From the NCBI GenBank assembly GCA_017404025.1, contig JAFRDD010000011.1, forward strand, positions 1 to 39,238: a stretch of 39,238 nt of DNA, read 5' to 3'. This document shows positions 1-8,773 of this stretch, piece by piece. The stretch comes from Clostridia bacterium (GTDB lineage: Bacteria; Bacillota; Clostridia; TANB77; CAG-508). The first letter of the stretch is position 1. The number at the start of each line of letters is the position of its first letter. A model generated the notes under the pieces. It was given only the letters and a program-made list of their open reading frames with translations, was not told the origin of the DNA and made no database searches. The position numbers and the translations under genes are program-made.

Positions 1-31
1 CCATGACAACCTTATCAAAAGGTTGTCATGG
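1..31. repeat. 13-bp perfect inverted repeat (hairpin)
   Basis: Bases 1-13 and 19-31 are perfect reverse complements (CCATGACAACCTT and its mirror) around a 5-base loop. The hairpin sits directly beside two copies of the GAACCGTCCC repeat, downstream of the minus-strand glycosyltransferase gene. There is no clear T run, so it looks more like part of a REP-like repeat cluster than a simple terminator. Confidence 0.75.
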
Positions 32-78
32 GAACCGTCCCTTTGGCAACTTGGCGGAAGAACCGTCCCTTTGGCAAC
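32..78. repeat. Two direct copies of the GAACCGTCCC repeat
   Basis: GAACCGTCCCTTTGGCAAC occurs at 32-50 and again at 60-78, separated by 9 bases. The second copy runs up to the first base of the stop codon of the minus-strand gene at 78-767. Related copies (core GGGACGG or CCGTCCC) occur at about 25461, 25516, 31346, 35535, 35565 and 35669. This is a dispersed family that mostly lies immediately 3' of genes. Confidence 0.8.
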
Positions 79-767
79 TATTTTATAGATTTAGCATCGT
101 TCTCAGAAATATATCCATATTCCATCATTTTATTTAATACATGTTTTTGGCGTTTTTTTGCTAAATTTGGATTAACTGTTGGAGCATAGACTGAAGGAGC
201 GTTAGGAACTCCTGCAAGCATTGAAGCTTCATCTAAATTTAAATCTTTTGGAGCTTTATTAAAATAGCCATAACTAGCATCATAAATTCCATAATATCCA
301 TCTCCGAAATATGCAGTATTAACATATATTTCTAATATTTCATTTTTCGAATAATGCTTTTCTAAATCATAAGCACCAAATATTTCGGCAAGTTTTCGAG
401 AAAGAGAGGCTTCTTGAGAAAGAATTACATTTTTTGCTACTTGCTGTGTGATTGTACTACCACCTTCATTTAATTCTTTACTTTTTATATTTACAAAAAT
501 AGCTCTTAGAATTCCAATATAGTCAACAGGTCCATGATCATAATATCTATGGTCTTCTGTTGCGATTACAGCATTAATATAATTTTTAGACAAGTCGTCA
601 TATTTAACAAAATGTTCATTATTAGTAATGATTGAAATTCTGTCGAGAAGAGGTTTTTCTTTTAAAGCTTTAGAATAAGTAGTAAATCCAATCATAAATA
701 AAATGCTACAAGCAATAATAATTAATATTATTAGGAATATAAAAAGTTTTAATAAAAATTTCTTCAT
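78..767 (-). CDS. mtgA: Monofunctional peptidoglycan glycosyltransferase (GT51)
   Basis: The 229-residue product carries a GT51 transglycosylase domain that polymerises lipid II into glycan strands on the outer face of the membrane. The N terminus has one membrane anchor (about residues 5-30). The catalytic motif EDHRYYDHG lies near residues 71-79 and the second motif GGSTITQQVAKN near 102-113; FGAYDLEKHYSKNEILEIYVN follows the family pattern. It lacks the transpeptidase half of class A penicillin-binding proteins, and the stop falls where that domain would begin. AAGAGGT precedes the ATG at 767. The stop codon abuts a GAACCGTCCC repeat, so a repeat insertion may have fixed the 3' end. It could be a natural short form or a truncated PBP1; the symbol reflects domain content only. 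Confidence 0.85.
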   Translation of the reverse strand: MKKFLLKLFIFLIILIIIACSILFMIGFTTYSKALKEKPLLDRISIITNNEHFVKYDDLSKNYINAVIATEDHRYYDHGPVDYIGILRAIFVNIKSKELNEGGSTITQQVAKNVILSQEASLSRKLAEIFGAYDLEKHYSKNEILEIYVNTAYFGDGYYGIYDASYGYFNKAPKDLNLDEASMLAGVPNAPSVYAPTVNPNLAKKRQKHVLNKMMEYGYISENDAKSIK

Positions 768-846
768 ATATTTATACCTCTTATTAAATTCTATATAATT
801 AATTATAACTTAAATTTAAATAAATGCAATATATCTTAGCTAATAC

Positions 847-875
847 TTTACAAATAAATAGTAATATGATAATAT
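847..875 (+). promoter_or_regulatory. Candidate promoter of dapF-dapL
   Basis: TTTACA at 847-852 and TAATAT at 870-875 are separated by 17 bases, about 60 bases before the dapF start. I see no lysine riboswitch in the 780-935 interval, which is otherwise plain AT-rich sequence. Confidence 0.45.
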
Positions 876-935
876 TTCCGTAATAAAATATAATTATATT
901 TTATTATTTATAAATACCTAAAAGAGGTGAAAAAT

Positions 936-1772
936 ATGAAAAAATTTACAAAAATGCATGGGCTAGGAAATGATTATGTCTATATTGATGCTATTCATCA
1001 AAAAATAGAAAATGAATCATCCCTAGCTCAATTTGTAAGCAAAAGGCATTTTGGAATAGGTTCTGATGGACTTATTTTAATATGTGAAAGTAAAATTGCT
1101 GATTTCAAAATGAGGATGTTCAACAGCGATGGAAGTGAAGCGGAAATGTGTGGAAATGGTATTAGATGCGTAGGAAAGTTTGTATATGATAAAGGACTAA
1201 CTTCCAAAACAGAGGTTACTATTGAAACGCTTGCAGGAATTAAATCTTTACAATTAAATGTAAAGAAAGGAAAGGTTGAAACAGTTAGGGTTGATATGGG
1301 AGAACCAATTTTAGAGGCTGAAAAGATACCAGTTTTGTCAGGTGAAACACCAGTGAAAAGCCTAAAACTAAGAGCTTTAGATAAAGATTTTATATTTACT
1401 TGTGTTTCGATGGGAAACCCACATGCAATTACTATTGTTCACGACGTGAAGAATTTTGATGTAGAAAAATATGGTAAAATTTTAGAAGTTGATAAAGCAT
1501 TTCCTAATAAAACAAATGTTGAATTTATTGAAATTGAAGATGAAAATAATATCAAAATGAGAGTATGGGAAAGAGGAGCAGGTGAGACGCTAGCTTGTGG
1601 AACTGGTGCATGTGCGACTGCTGTTGCATGTAATTTGAATGAAAAGACTAATAGAGAAGTAAATGTAAAATTATTAGGTGGAAACCTTAAAATTGAATGG
1701 AACAAAAATGATAATCATGTTTATATGACAGGACCTGCGGTTACTGTTTTTGAAGGAGTCTTAGAAGATTAG
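936..1772 (+). CDS. dapF: Diaminopimelate epimerase
   Basis: DapF converts LL-diaminopimelate to meso-diaminopimelate, the penultimate step of lysine synthesis and the source of the peptidoglycan cross-linking residue. Both catalytic cysteines are visible, in EMCGNGIRC (about residues 70-78) and [11 protein letters not shown] (about 212-222), and HGLGNDYVY is the usual N-terminal motif. The product is 278 residues, normal for the family. A GTG at 927 is in frame but lies inside the ribosome site AGAGGTG (923-929), so ATG 936 is the likely start. dapL follows 15 bases later and the two genes form an operon for consecutive reactions. Confidence 0.96.
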   Translation: MKKFTKMHGLGNDYVYIDAIHQKIENESSLAQFVSKRHFGIGSDGLILICESKIADFKMRMFNSDGSEAEMCGNGIRCVGKFVYDKGLTSKTEVTIETLAGIKSLQLNVKKGKVETVRVDMGEPILEAEKIPVLSGETPVKSLKLRALDKDFIFTCVSMGNPHAITIVHDVKNFDVEKYGKILEVDKAFPNKTNVEFIEIEDENNIKMRVWERGAGETLACGTGACATAVACNLNEKTNREVNVKLLGGNLKIEWNKNDNHVYMTGPAVTVFEGVLED

Positions 1773-1787
1773 AAGGGATTGATAAAA

Positions 1788-3026
1788 ATGAGTTATATAA
1801 ATGAAAATTTTTTAAAATTGCAAGATAGTTATTTATTTTCAACAATAGCCAAAAAAGTACAAAAATTTACTGAAGAAAATCCAGATAAAAAAGTTATAAA
1901 GTTAGGGATAGGGGATGTTACAAGACCTATAATTCCAGAATGTATAAAAGCAATGCATAAAGCAGTAGATGAAATGGGAACACAAGAAGGCTTTAGAGGA
2001 TATGGACCTGAGCAAGGTTATGATTTTTTAAGAAAAGCAATTGTAGAAAATGATTACAAAAAAAGAGGAATAAATGTAGAAGTTGATGAAATATTTATAT
2101 CAGATGGAGCTAAATGTGATTGTGGTAATATTGTAGATATTTTTGCAAAAAATAATAGAGTTGCAATTACAGACCCAGTGTATCCTGTATATATTGATAC
2201 AAATGTTATGTCTGGAAGAAGTGGAAAATTTAATAAAGAAAAAGAAATATATGAGAATATAGTATATTTACCAGTTACATCAGAAAACAATTTTAAACCA
2301 GAATTGCCAAGAGAAGATGTAGATTTAATATATTTATGTTTTCCTAATAATCCCACAGGGACAGTTTTAAATAAAACAGATTTAAAGAAATGGGTTAATT
2401 ATGCAAAAGAGCATAGAGCTGTTATATTGTATGACTCAGCATATGAATCATTTATTGGAGAAAAAGATGTGCCACATAGTATATATGAAATTGATGGAGC
2501 AAAAGATGTTGCAATAGAATTTAGAAGTTTTTCAAAAACTGCTGGTTTTACTGGTTTAAGATGTGGATATGTTGTAATACCAAAAAGTGTAAATGGTTAT
2601 ACAGAAAAAGAAGAAAAAGTAAGTTTAAATAAATTATGGAATAGAAGAACTTGCACAAAATTTAATGGTGTTTCTTATGTTACGCAAAGAGCTGCAGAAG
2701 CAATATATACGCAAGAAGGTCAGAAACAAATAAAAGAAAACATAAGATATTATATGGAAAATGCAAAAATTATAAAACAAGGATTAGAAGAAGCCGGTTT
2801 TACAGTGTATGGTGGTATAAATTCACCATATGTTTGGCTTAAAGTTCCAGACGGTATAAGTTCATGGGAGTTTTTTGATAAATTGTTACAAGAGGTAAAT
2901 GTTGTTGGAACCCCTGGGAGTGGTTTTGGACCTCATGGTGAAGGATATTTTAGATTAACAGCTTTTGGTACATATGAAAATACCAAAGAGGCAATTGAAA
3001 GAATAAAAAATTGGAATATAAGATAA
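1788..3026 (+). CDS. dapL: LL-diaminopimelate aminotransferase
   Basis: DapL is a PLP enzyme that makes LL-diaminopimelate directly from tetrahydrodipicolinate and glutamate, bypassing the acylated intermediates. The 412-residue length matches the family. [30 protein letters not shown] and [15 protein letters not shown] (with the PLP-binding lysine) are visible in order. A TTG at 1779 is in frame, but AGAAGGGA at 1771-1778 is placed to serve ATG 1788. It directly follows dapF, the next enzyme in the pathway, and a hairpin terminator closes the operon. Use of this route is typical of Clostridia that lack the succinylase and acetylase branches. Confidence 0.96.
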   Translation: MSYINENFLKLQDSYLFSTIAKKVQKFTEENPDKKVIKLGIGDVTRPIIPECIKAMHKAVDEMGTQEGFRGYGPEQGYDFLRKAIVENDYKKRGINVEVDEIFISDGAKCDCGNIVDIFAKNNRVAITDPVYPVYIDTNVMSGRSGKFNKEKEIYENIVYLPVTSENNFKPELPREDVDLIYLCFPNNPTGTVLNKTDLKKWVNYAKEHRAVILYDSAYESFIGEKDVPHSIYEIDGAKDVAIEFRSFSKTAGFTGLRCGYVVIPKSVNGYTEKEEKVSLNKLWNRRTCTKFNGVSYVTQRAAEAIYTQEGQKQIKENIRYYMENAKIIKQGLEEAGFTVYGGINSPYVWLKVPDGISSWEFFDKLLQEVNVVGTPGSGFGPHGEGYFRLTAFGTYENTKEAIERIKNWNIR

Positions 3027-3035
3027 AAAGTAAAG

Positions 3036-3071
3036 TAGCGCGGAGTTATAGAAACTCTGTGCTATATTTAT
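3036..3071 (+). terminator. Terminator of dapF-dapL
   Basis: The arms 3036-3047 and 3053-3064 pair over 12 positions with two G-U pairs and a 5-base loop, followed by TATTTATTTT. It starts 9 bases after the dapL stop codon. Confidence 0.75.
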
Positions 3072-3122
3072 TTTAAATAAAAATACCTTTCAAAAAAACA
3101 AAACAAAAATTCGTGCAAAGTG

Positions 3123-3151
3123 TTGACTTTTTATTATTTTATATATATAAT
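3123..3151 (+). promoter_or_regulatory. Strong promoter for the HD protein-ruvA-rarA unit
   Basis: TTGACT (3123-3128) and TATAAT (3146-3151) are separated by 17 bases, 29 bases before the next start codon. This fits a sigma-A promoter closely. Confidence 0.75.
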
Positions 3152-3179
3152 AGGCAAAAAATAGATATGGGGGAAAAAG

Positions 3180-3734
3180 ATGAAAGAACAATTTTTAGAA
3201 TTATTAAGACAAGTAAAAAGAGAAGGGATAGAAGAATTAATACAATTTATAGAAAAAACAGATTTCTTCACAGCGCCTGCAAGTACAAAATTTCATGGAT
3301 GTTATGAAGGGGGACTTGTAGAACATAGTATGAAAGTGTATGAAATATTAAAACACAAAGTAGAAAATAATGTAGAATCATTAGATATCAACCCTGAAAC
3401 ACTAATATTAGTTCCATTATTACATGATTTGTGTAAAGCAAATTTTTATAAAGTAGATTATAGAAATGCTAAAAATGCTTTAGGGGTATGGGAAAAGGTG
3501 CCATATTATGCAGTAGATGATACCATTCCTTATGGACATGGAGAAAAATCAGTAATGATGATAACAGAATATATAAAGTTAACACCAGAAGAAAAATATG
3601 CAATACGTTGGCATATGGGATTTACTGAGCCAAAAGAGCAATACAGTACAATAAGTTTAGCTTATAAGAAATACCCATTAGCATTATTAACTTTTGAAGC
3701 AGATTTAGAAGCAACATATTTTTATGATATATAA
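3180..3734 (+). CDS. HD-domain phosphohydrolase-like protein
   Basis: This is a 184-residue protein with an HD-superfamily metal-binding pattern: GGLVEHSMKV (about residues 43-52), LLHDLCK (about 80-86), then GHGEKSV and RWHMG further on. HD proteins hydrolyse phosphate esters of nucleotides or act as nucleases; YhaM-type 3'-5' exonucleases have a related HD part, but the substrate here cannot be read from sequence. GGGGGA lies about 6 bases before the ATG. The gene begins a unit with ruvA (25 bases downstream) and rarA, suggesting, as inference only, a role near DNA or nucleotide repair. Confidence 0.8.
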   Translation: MKEQFLELLRQVKREGIEELIQFIEKTDFFTAPASTKFHGCYEGGLVEHSMKVYEILKHKVENNVESLDINPETLILVPLLHDLCKANFYKVDYRNAKNALGVWEKVPYYAVDDTIPYGHGEKSVMMITEYIKLTPEEKYAIRWHMGFTEPKEQYSTISLAYKKYPLALLTFEADLEATYFYDI

Positions 3735-3759
3735 ATTTTAAACAAAAGAGGTAAATGAA

Positions 3760-4386
3760 ATGTTAGCATATATAAGTGGAAAATTAGCAATGAAAATGAC
3801 AGGGTATGTAGTTATAGATGTAAGTGGTTTAGGATATAAGGTATTTATGTCAGAAGCTGGAATAGATAAATTAGGAAATATTGGAGATACTATAAAGATA
3901 CATACTCATTATAGAGTAAGAGAAGATGATATAAGCATATATGGATTCAATACATTAGAAGAATTAAAAATGTTTGAACTTTTAATAGGAGTAAGTGGGG
4001 TAGGTGCGAAAACAGCACTTGCAATGCTTGCAGTTTGTGAACCATCAGAATTTGCAGTTGCAGTAGTGACAGAAGATATAACAACACTTACAAAAATTCC
4101 AGGAATAGGTCCTAAATCAGCTAAAAGAATTATTTTAGAATTAAAAGATAAAATTAAACAAGAACAGCAAATACAAGAATTAACTGAAAATACAAAACAA
4201 GTATCTGCTAAAACAAAGATAGAAAAAATAATTGAAAACGAAGCAATTGTTGGAGAAGCTATATCAGCACTTCAAATTTTAGGATATAACAAAAAAGAAA
4301 TTGAAAAGGCATTAGATAAAATAGAAAAAACTGAATTAAGTACAGAAGAAATTATAAAGAAGGGATTAATGGAATTGTCAAAATAA
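3760..4386 (+). CDS. ruvA: Holliday junction branch migration protein RuvA
   Basis: RuvA binds the four-way junction and loads RuvB for branch migration in recombinational repair. The 208-residue protein has the N-terminal OB fold (MLAYISGKLAMK...VIDVSGLGYKV), the first helix-hairpin-helix around LLIGVSGVGAKTALAML, the second at LTKIPGIGPKSAKRIILEL, and the C-terminal RuvB-binding helices (EAISALQILGYNKKEIEKAL). AAGAGG lies about 8 bases before the ATG. The stop codon overlaps the ribosome site of rarA. No ruvB or ruvC is present in this window; instead rarA follows directly. Confidence 0.95.
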   Translation: MLAYISGKLAMKMTGYVVIDVSGLGYKVFMSEAGIDKLGNIGDTIKIHTHYRVREDDISIYGFNTLEELKMFELLIGVSGVGAKTALAMLAVCEPSEFAVAVVTEDITTLTKIPGIGPKSAKRIILELKDKIKQEQQIQELTENTKQVSAKTKIEKIIENEAIVGEAISALQILGYNKKEIEKALDKIEKTELSTEEIIKKGLMELSK

Positions 4387-4399
4387 AGGAGGGACAATA

Positions 4400-5642
4400 T
4401 TGAATAGTAATGAGCCGTTAGCCTATAGGATTAGACCCAAAACATTAGAAGAATATGTTGGTCAAGAACATGTATTACGGAAAAGATAAAATACTATATA
4501 GAACCATAAAAGCAGATAGATTATCAAGCATTATTTTATTTGGACCTCCAGGATGTGGAAAAACTTCGCTTGCAAGGGTAATTAGTGAAACAACCAAATA
4601 CAAATTCTACAAAATAAATGCTGTAACAGCAGGAGTTGCTGATATAAAAAAGGTTATAGAAGAAACAAAAAATTTTATGTTAAATCCTACAGGTAAAAGC
4701 ATTTTATTTATTGATGAGATACATAGATTTAATAAATTACAACAAGATGCATTACTTCCATTTGTTGAAAATGGAACTATAATATTAATTGGAGCTACAA
4801 CAGAAAATCCATATTTTGAGGTAAATAAAGCTCTAATTTCAAGATCCATGGTAATAAAATTGGAGCCATTAACTGAAGAAAACATCTATGAGATATTAAG
4901 AAATTCAATTGTTAGAAAAGATGGTTTGGGAGATTATAACATAAAAGTAGAAGATAAAACTTTAAAAAAGCTAGCATCAATTTGTAATGGAGATGTAAGA
5001 ACAGCTTTAAATGGACTTGAAATAGCAGTACTTACAACAGCAATGGATGAAAATGGAGTAATAAAAATAACAGATGAAGTTATAAAAAATAGTGTTCAAA
5101 CCAAAAAAGCAATTTTTGATAAAAATGGAGATACTCACTATGATAATATAAGTGCATTTATAAAATCTATGAGAGGTTCAGACAGTGATGCAACTATATT
5201 TTATTTAGCAAGAGCTTTAAATGGTGGTGAAGATCCAATGTTCTTAGCAAGAAGAATAGTAATAGCAGCAGCTGAAGATGTTGGAATGGCAAATCCAAAT
5301 GCTCTTGTTATAGCAAATAGTGCAATGCAAGCTGTTCACATGGTAGGAATGCCAGAAGCAAGGATTATACTTGCAGAAGCTGCTGTTTACGTAGCAGAAT
5401 CTAAAAAATCAAATGCTAGTTATAATGCTATAAATAAAGCAATAGAAGATGTTTCAAGTAAAGATACAGGAGAAATTCCAATGCATATTAGAAATGCACC
5501 AGCTAAAGGAATGGAACAATTTGGATATGGACAAGGGTATTTATATCCACACGATTTTCCAGGCCATGTTGTAGAACAACAATATTTACCAGATAAAATG
5601 CTTGGAACAAGATATTATATAAAAGATGAAAATATAGAATAA
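4400..5642 (+). CDS. rarA: Replication-associated recombination ATPase RarA (needs +1 shift at CGG)
   Basis: RarA (MgsA/YrvN) is a clamp-loader-type AAA+ ATPase acting at stalled replication forks. The gene starts at TTG 4400, six bases after AAAGGAGGG. The first 26 codons encode the conserved N terminus (PLAYRIRPKTLEEYVGQEHV). CGG at 4478 then leads to TAA at 4487 in frame 0, while the family sequence continues at +1 as GKDKILYR, Walker A GPPGCGKT, Walker B ILFIDEIHRF, sensor GATTENPYF and the C-terminal domain AVYVAESKKSNASYNAI. Skipping the C gives a 413-residue protein of normal length with Gly27. It follows ruvA by 13 bases. Either this is recoding, or the gene is a one-base frameshift pseudogene; see the CGG finding. 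Confidence 0.9.
4478..4481 (+). other. CGG+A frameshift site in rarA
   Basis: Frame 0 reads TTA CGG AAA AGA TAA; the conserved protein continues as TTA (C) GGA AAA GAT AAA. The expected residue is the glycine of the family pattern EH(V/L)xGKDK. Confidence 0.85.
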
Positions 5643-5662
5643 TAAATATAAAAAAAATGGTT

Positions 5663-5703
5663 AACCTATTAATATGATTATAAAATTATTAATAGGTTTT
5701 TTT
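5663..5703 (+). terminator. Terminator of ruvA-rarA overlapping the next start codon
   Basis: AACCTATTAATA (5663-5674) and its perfect complement at 5687-5698 enclose a 12-base loop and run into seven T residues (5697-5703). This is a textbook intrinsic terminator, 20 bases after the rarA stop, but it covers the ATG at 5674 and the first ten codons of the following gene. Confidence 0.8.
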
Positions 5704-6021
5704 GCGGGAATTATTAGTGGATTTTTTTCAACAGGGGGAGGACTAATTTTAGTTCCAGCATATATGTATATATTAAAAATGAATTCGAAAAAGGCAAGAG
5801 GAACGGCTATATTTTGCATATTACCATTGGTTATAACAAGTAGTATTTTTTATTATAAAAATAATTATATTAATTGGAAGTTGGCAACTTTGTGCGCAAT
5901 AGGAGGTACAATAGGTGGATTTATCGGAGCAAAAATATTAAAAAAATTACCAGAAAGAATATTAAATATAACGTTCGCAATTTTTTTAATATATGTTTCA
6001 TATAAAATGATAAATTCTTAA
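5674..6021 (+). CDS. TauE/SafE family permease, N-terminal-type half
   Basis: This is a 115-residue membrane protein with about four hydrophobic segments and the family motif GFFSTGGGLILVPA near residues 16-29. TauE/SafE proteins (about 250 residues) are implicated in export of sulfite or other anions; here one half is encoded and the next gene encodes the other, so the two probably pair in the membrane. There is no convincing ribosome site before ATG 5674, and the start lies within the rarA terminator hairpin, so expression may depend on read-through or on hairpin opening. No substrate is evident. Confidence 0.8.
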   Translation: MIIKLLIGFFAGIISGFFSTGGGLILVPAYMYILKMNSKKARGTAIFCILPLVITSSIFYYKNNYINWKLATLCAIGGTIGGFIGAKILKKLPERILNITFAIFLIYVSYKMINS

Positions 6022-6049
6022 AAAATAAGAAATAATAAAGAAGGTTTTT

Positions 6050-6538
6050 ATGATAGAAATTTTAATAAGTTTAATATCTGGAATAATTAGTGGAACGGGA
6101 ATGGGAGGAGGAACTGTTCTAATATTTGGTTTAGTCTTTATTTTAGGAGTAAATCAACACACTGCTCAAGCTACAAATTTAATATTTTTTATTCCTACTT
6201 CAATAATGGCAATTATAGTAAATATAAAAAATAAAAATGTAGATTTAAAGACAGCATTAATAATTTCGACTTCAGGCATTATAGGAGCATTAGTTGGAGC
6301 TAATTTTGCTATAAAAACGGATGTTGTCATTTTAAAAAAATATTTTGGATTTTTTTTGGCAATAATTGCAATACATGAAATATATAGAATATTTTTAATG
6401 TATATAAAACAAAAAAATACTAATAATAAAAGTATATTGAAAAAAATTTTTTTGAATCAAGGACCATCCCTGATGGAAATTGATGAAAATGACGAAAAAA
6501 ATGATAAAATTCTTAAGGAGGAAGGTGTCCGAAAATGA
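6050..6538 (+). CDS. TauE/SafE family permease, second half
   Basis: A 162-residue membrane protein with the paired family motif SGTGMGGGTVLIFGLVFILGV near residues 15-35 and ATNLIFFIPTSIMA after it, about four membrane segments, then a hydrophilic charged C-terminal tail (about residues 120-162). It lies 28 bases after the first half-size permease gene and probably forms a heteromeric transporter with it. AAGGTTTTT gives only a moderate ribosome site. Its stop overlaps the start of the next small gene (ATGA), implying translational coupling. The substrate is unknown. Confidence 0.8.
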   Translation: MIEILISLISGIISGTGMGGGTVLIFGLVFILGVNQHTAQATNLIFFIPTSIMAIIVNIKNKNVDLKTALIISTSGIIGALVGANFAIKTDVVILKKYFGFFLAIIAIHEIYRIFLMYIKQKNTNNKSILKKIFLNQGPSLMEIDENDEKNDKILKEEGVRK

Positions 6539-6675
6539 AATTTGTAAAAGGAATGGTTTTAGGTGGATTAATAACAACAGGTGTATTACTAATGTACAAT
6601 GATGGGGAAATGATGAACAAAAAACAAATGATGAAAAAAGGAAAACAATTAGCAAAAAAAGTTGGAATAATGTAG
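6535..6675 (+). CDS. 46-residue membrane-anchored basic protein
   Basis: The ATG at 6535 overlaps the preceding TGA and is served by AAGGAGGAAGG (starting near 6514). The product begins MKFVKGMVLGGLITTGVLLM, one membrane helix with a glycine-rich start, then a lysine and methionine rich tail (MMNKKQMMKKGKQLAKKVG). This resembles the small YtxH-like or phasin-like single-span proteins in general form, but I do not recognise a family. The coupling to the TauE-like gene and the terminator directly after it suggest it is the last member of the permease operon and perhaps an accessory subunit. Confidence 0.65.
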   Translation: MKFVKGMVLGGLITTGVLLMYNDGEMMNKKQMMKKGKQLAKKVGIM

Positions 6676-6700
6676 AAAAGCCTATTATAAGGCTTTTTTT
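6676..6700 (+). terminator. Terminator of the TauE-like operon
   Basis: AAAAGCC (6676-6682) pairs with GGCTTTT (6691-6697) across an 8-base loop and continues into a run of seven to eight T residues ending at 6700. Confidence 0.8.
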
Positions 6701-6741
6701 AAAATCTTGATTTTTTAGAATTAAATGAAATACATAAGTTT

Positions 6742-6770
6742 TTGGCAACATTCGACAATTATTTCATAAT
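6742..6770 (+). promoter_or_regulatory. Candidate promoter of the interrupted gene
   Basis: TTGGCA (6742-6747), a 17-base spacer and CATAAT (6765-6770) precede the start at 6816. A 10-base palindrome CAGTTAACTG follows at 6781-6790, in the leader. Confidence 0.45.
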
Positions 6771-6815
6771 ATATATTAAGCAGTTAACTGCAAAAGAAGA
6801 AAGGAAAGATATTTT

Positions 6816-7052
6816 ATGGAATTTGAAGAAAAGAAACCATTTGCCAAAATAGATATAGATGGAGTTATTTCTAATGGAAAACAATTTGATTTAGATATTA
6901 CTTTACCTGAAGATCGTAGAGATGTAATATATGGTGTTGTAAAGAATTGTTATAAAGAGCCTGTAAAAGATGCTGTTGTAAAATTAGTAGAAGTAGTATA
7001 TGAACAAGGAAAAGAAGAAAGAAGACCAATAGGACATTCGTTTACTGATAAA
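6816..7052 (+). pseudogene. 5' part of a gene split by the integrated element
   Basis: AGAAAGGAAAG serves ATG 6816. The first 79 codons (to 7052) encode a soluble protein with a segment like carboxypeptidase-regulatory or CnaB-type beta folds (GVVKNCYKEPVKDAVVKLVE). The open frame then reads into element DNA and stops at 7076 after seven foreign residues. Joining at the repeated TTTACTGATAAA to 22959-23132 restores an uninterrupted 136-residue protein. Whether the short hybrid of 86 residues is stable is unknown. The integration site lies inside this gene, so the element disrupts it rather than restoring its end. Confidence 0.85.
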
Positions 7053-7065
7053 ACCTTAAGTACAA
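7041..7065. other. attL
   Basis: The core TTTACTGATAAA (7041-7052) is followed by AACCTTAAGTACAA (7052-7065), the perfect inverted complement of the arm at 22924-22937 near the other end. The chromosome lies to the left. Confidence 0.8.
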
Positions 7066-7072
7066 TTTTTTT

Positions 7073-7096
7073 ATAAGTAGCTTTCTTTCTACTTAT
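7073..7096. repeat. 8-bp hairpin at the end of the recombinase gene
   Basis: ATAAGTAG (7073-7080) and CTACTTAT (7089-7096) are complementary around an 8-base loop and overlap the recombinase stop codon. The T run lies on the wrong side for a minus-strand terminator, so this may instead slow transcription entering the gene from the chromosomal side. Confidence 0.4.
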
Positions 7097-8663
7097 ATTC
7101 CATAAATTTATATCTAATTTTAATCTTTTTACCTTTTAAATACTCTATTCTATCAATAAGCTTATTTAATAATTCTGGTTCAAGTTCATCCATATTTAAG
7201 CATTGTTCTGCTATTTTTTTAATTTCTTTATAATTGATTATTTTTTCTCTATTCGCCTCTTCAAGTTGTTTTTTTAAATCATTTATTTTTAAAATATTTT
7301 TTTCTTTTTGCTCTTGGTACAAATTATAAAATTTTGAAAAATCTTCTGCTCTTATAATACTTTCCAATTTATCTATGTAGATTTGTTCAATTTTCTTTTC
7401 TATTCTTTTTACATCTTTTTCTAATTTTTCTATTTCCTTTTTTAAAGCTGTCTTTTTATTATTAGAATTTTCTTTTGCTTGTTCATATATACTAGTCAAA
7501 TCCCCTTTTGAAAATACAATTTTTGAACATTCATTTTTTATTGATTCTTTTAATAAAGGTATAACAACACTGGATGCAATTCTTCCATTATCACAATTAT
7601 TATAATCATCACTTTTTTTGCTACAAATAAAATATTGATGTTCATGTATTTCTCCAGATTTTACTTGTCTTTTATGAGTTTTCATTGTTGCTTTTGCTCC
7701 ACAATGTCCGCAATACATATACTGCTTTATAGGATTATAATTCTTTCTATTTCTCCATTTTCCACCTTCTGCTAATTTATTTTGTACCGCTTCAAATGTT
7801 TCTATGTCTATAATTGGTTCGTGTCTTTTTTCTACATAATATCTCTCATTTTTTGGAACTTTTATTCTAGTCTTAACTTTGTGATTTACTTTATAACTTT
7901 TGTGTCCAACAATAGTTCCTATATATACTGGTTCTTTCAGTAATCTATATATTGCACTTTTATTCCATTTTTTTGAACACTTTTCATATCTTTTTGAATT
8001 CAAGTATGCTCCTGGAGCAAGTATATTTTCATCATTTAATATTTTTGAGATTTTATTTGTACCAGTTCCTTTTAAATATAATTCAAATATTCTTTTAACG
8101 ATTGGCGCTGTTTCTTCATTAATTAGTAAATGATTTTTATTACTAGGGTCTTTTTTATAGCCAAATGGTGCATAAGGTGCCTGATATTCTCCTTTTTCTT
8201 GTTTTCTAGTCTTTACTACACGAATTTTATTACTTATATCTTGACTGTAATAATCATTAAAACTTAATTTAAAAATCAAAAAGTTTAAGCCCGCTGATGT
8301 TTCAGTATCTACGCCATCTCCAATTGCAATATATCGTATATTATTAGAAGGCAAATATTTCTCTAAATAATAACCAGTGTCAATATGGTCTCTTCCAAAT
8401 CTTGAGAGGTCTTTTGTAATAATTGCATTTATTCTATCTTTCTTAACATCTTGCATCATTCTTTTGAAATTAGGGCGGTCAAAATTTGTTCCGGTATAGC
8501 CATCATCAACATACTCTTCAATTAATTCTAAATCATCATTTTCATCTATAAATTTATGTATAATATCTCTTTGATTTTCCACTGATTCTGACTCTTTATC
8601 ATCTCCATCTTCACGAGATAATCTGATATAAATGCCCACTCTATAGATTTTCTCTCTTCCCAT
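7089..8663 (-). CDS. Large serine recombinase (integrase)
   Basis: This 524-residue protein has the serine recombinase layout: a catalytic domain with GIYIRLSREDG (nucleophile Ser16) and LSRFGRDHIDTGYYLE near residues 84-99, a recombinase domain (about 165-280), a zinc ribbon beginning YCGHCGAK and continuing FICSKK (about 315-350), and a long coiled coil (about 390-470) as in TndX and phiC31-type integrases. It catalyses integration and excision through a phosphoserine intermediate. GGAAGGTG precedes ATG 8663. It lies at the left edge beside attL, the usual place for the gene that moves the element. The reconstructed attP is given under findings. Confidence 0.95.
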   Translation of the reverse strand: MGREKIYRVGIYIRLSREDGDDKESESVENQRDIIHKFIDENDDLELIEEYVDDGYTGTNFDRPNFKRMMQDVKKDRINAIITKDLSRFGRDHIDTGYYLEKYLPSNNIRYIAIGDGVDTETSAGLNFLIFKLSFNDYYSQDISNKIRVVKTRKQEKGEYQAPYAPFGYKKDPSNKNHLLINEETAPIVKRIFELYLKGTGTNKISKILNDENILAPGAYLNSKRYEKCSKKWNKSAIYRLLKEPVYIGTIVGHKSYKVNHKVKTRIKVPKNERYYVEKRHEPIIDIETFEAVQNKLAEGGKWRNRKNYNPIKQYMYCGHCGAKATMKTHKRQVKSGEIHEHQYFICSKKSDDYNNCDNGRIASSVVIPLLKESIKNECSKIVFSKGDLTSIYEQAKENSNNKKTALKKEIEKLEKDVKRIEKKIEQIYIDKLESIIRAEDFSKFYNLYQEQKEKNILKINDLKKQLEEANREKIINYKEIKKIAEQCLNMDELEPELLNKLIDRIEYLKGKKIKIRYKFMEYK

Positions 8664-8696
8664 TTCACACCTTCCTTTCTATTATTTAAAGAGAGA

Positions 8697-8757
8697 AGCA
8701 ACCTATTCATTATATTGCTATTATAATCAACTTCCAAATGAATGTATATAGGTTACT
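8697..8757 (-). promoter_or_regulatory. Structured leader upstream of the recombinase
   Basis: AGCAACCTAT (8697-8706) can pair with ATAGGTTACT (8748-8757), allowing one wobble, and ATTCATT (8705-8711) with AATGAAT (8737-8743) inside it. The structure lies between the small upstream gene and the integrase start and may be an attenuator or protein-binding site. Its function is unknown. Confidence 0.4.
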
Positions 8758-8773
8758 TCACATTTCTTGCACT

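Noticed and set aside
780-935. Lysine riboswitch or T-box ahead of dapF
   Set aside because: The leader is short and AT-rich with no stem array of the required form.
1439-1705. Open frames antisense to or overlapping clear genes (also 2054-2356, 6395-6751, 30129-30419 and similar)
   Set aside because: They lack ribosome sites and recognisable motifs, and lie opposite well-supported coding regions.
4455-5642. A separate rarA start at ATG 4471 giving a 395-residue protein
   Set aside because: It has no ribosome site, lies in the middle of conserved sequence, and would lose the N-terminal PLAYRIRPKTL segment that is encoded just upstream in the other frame.
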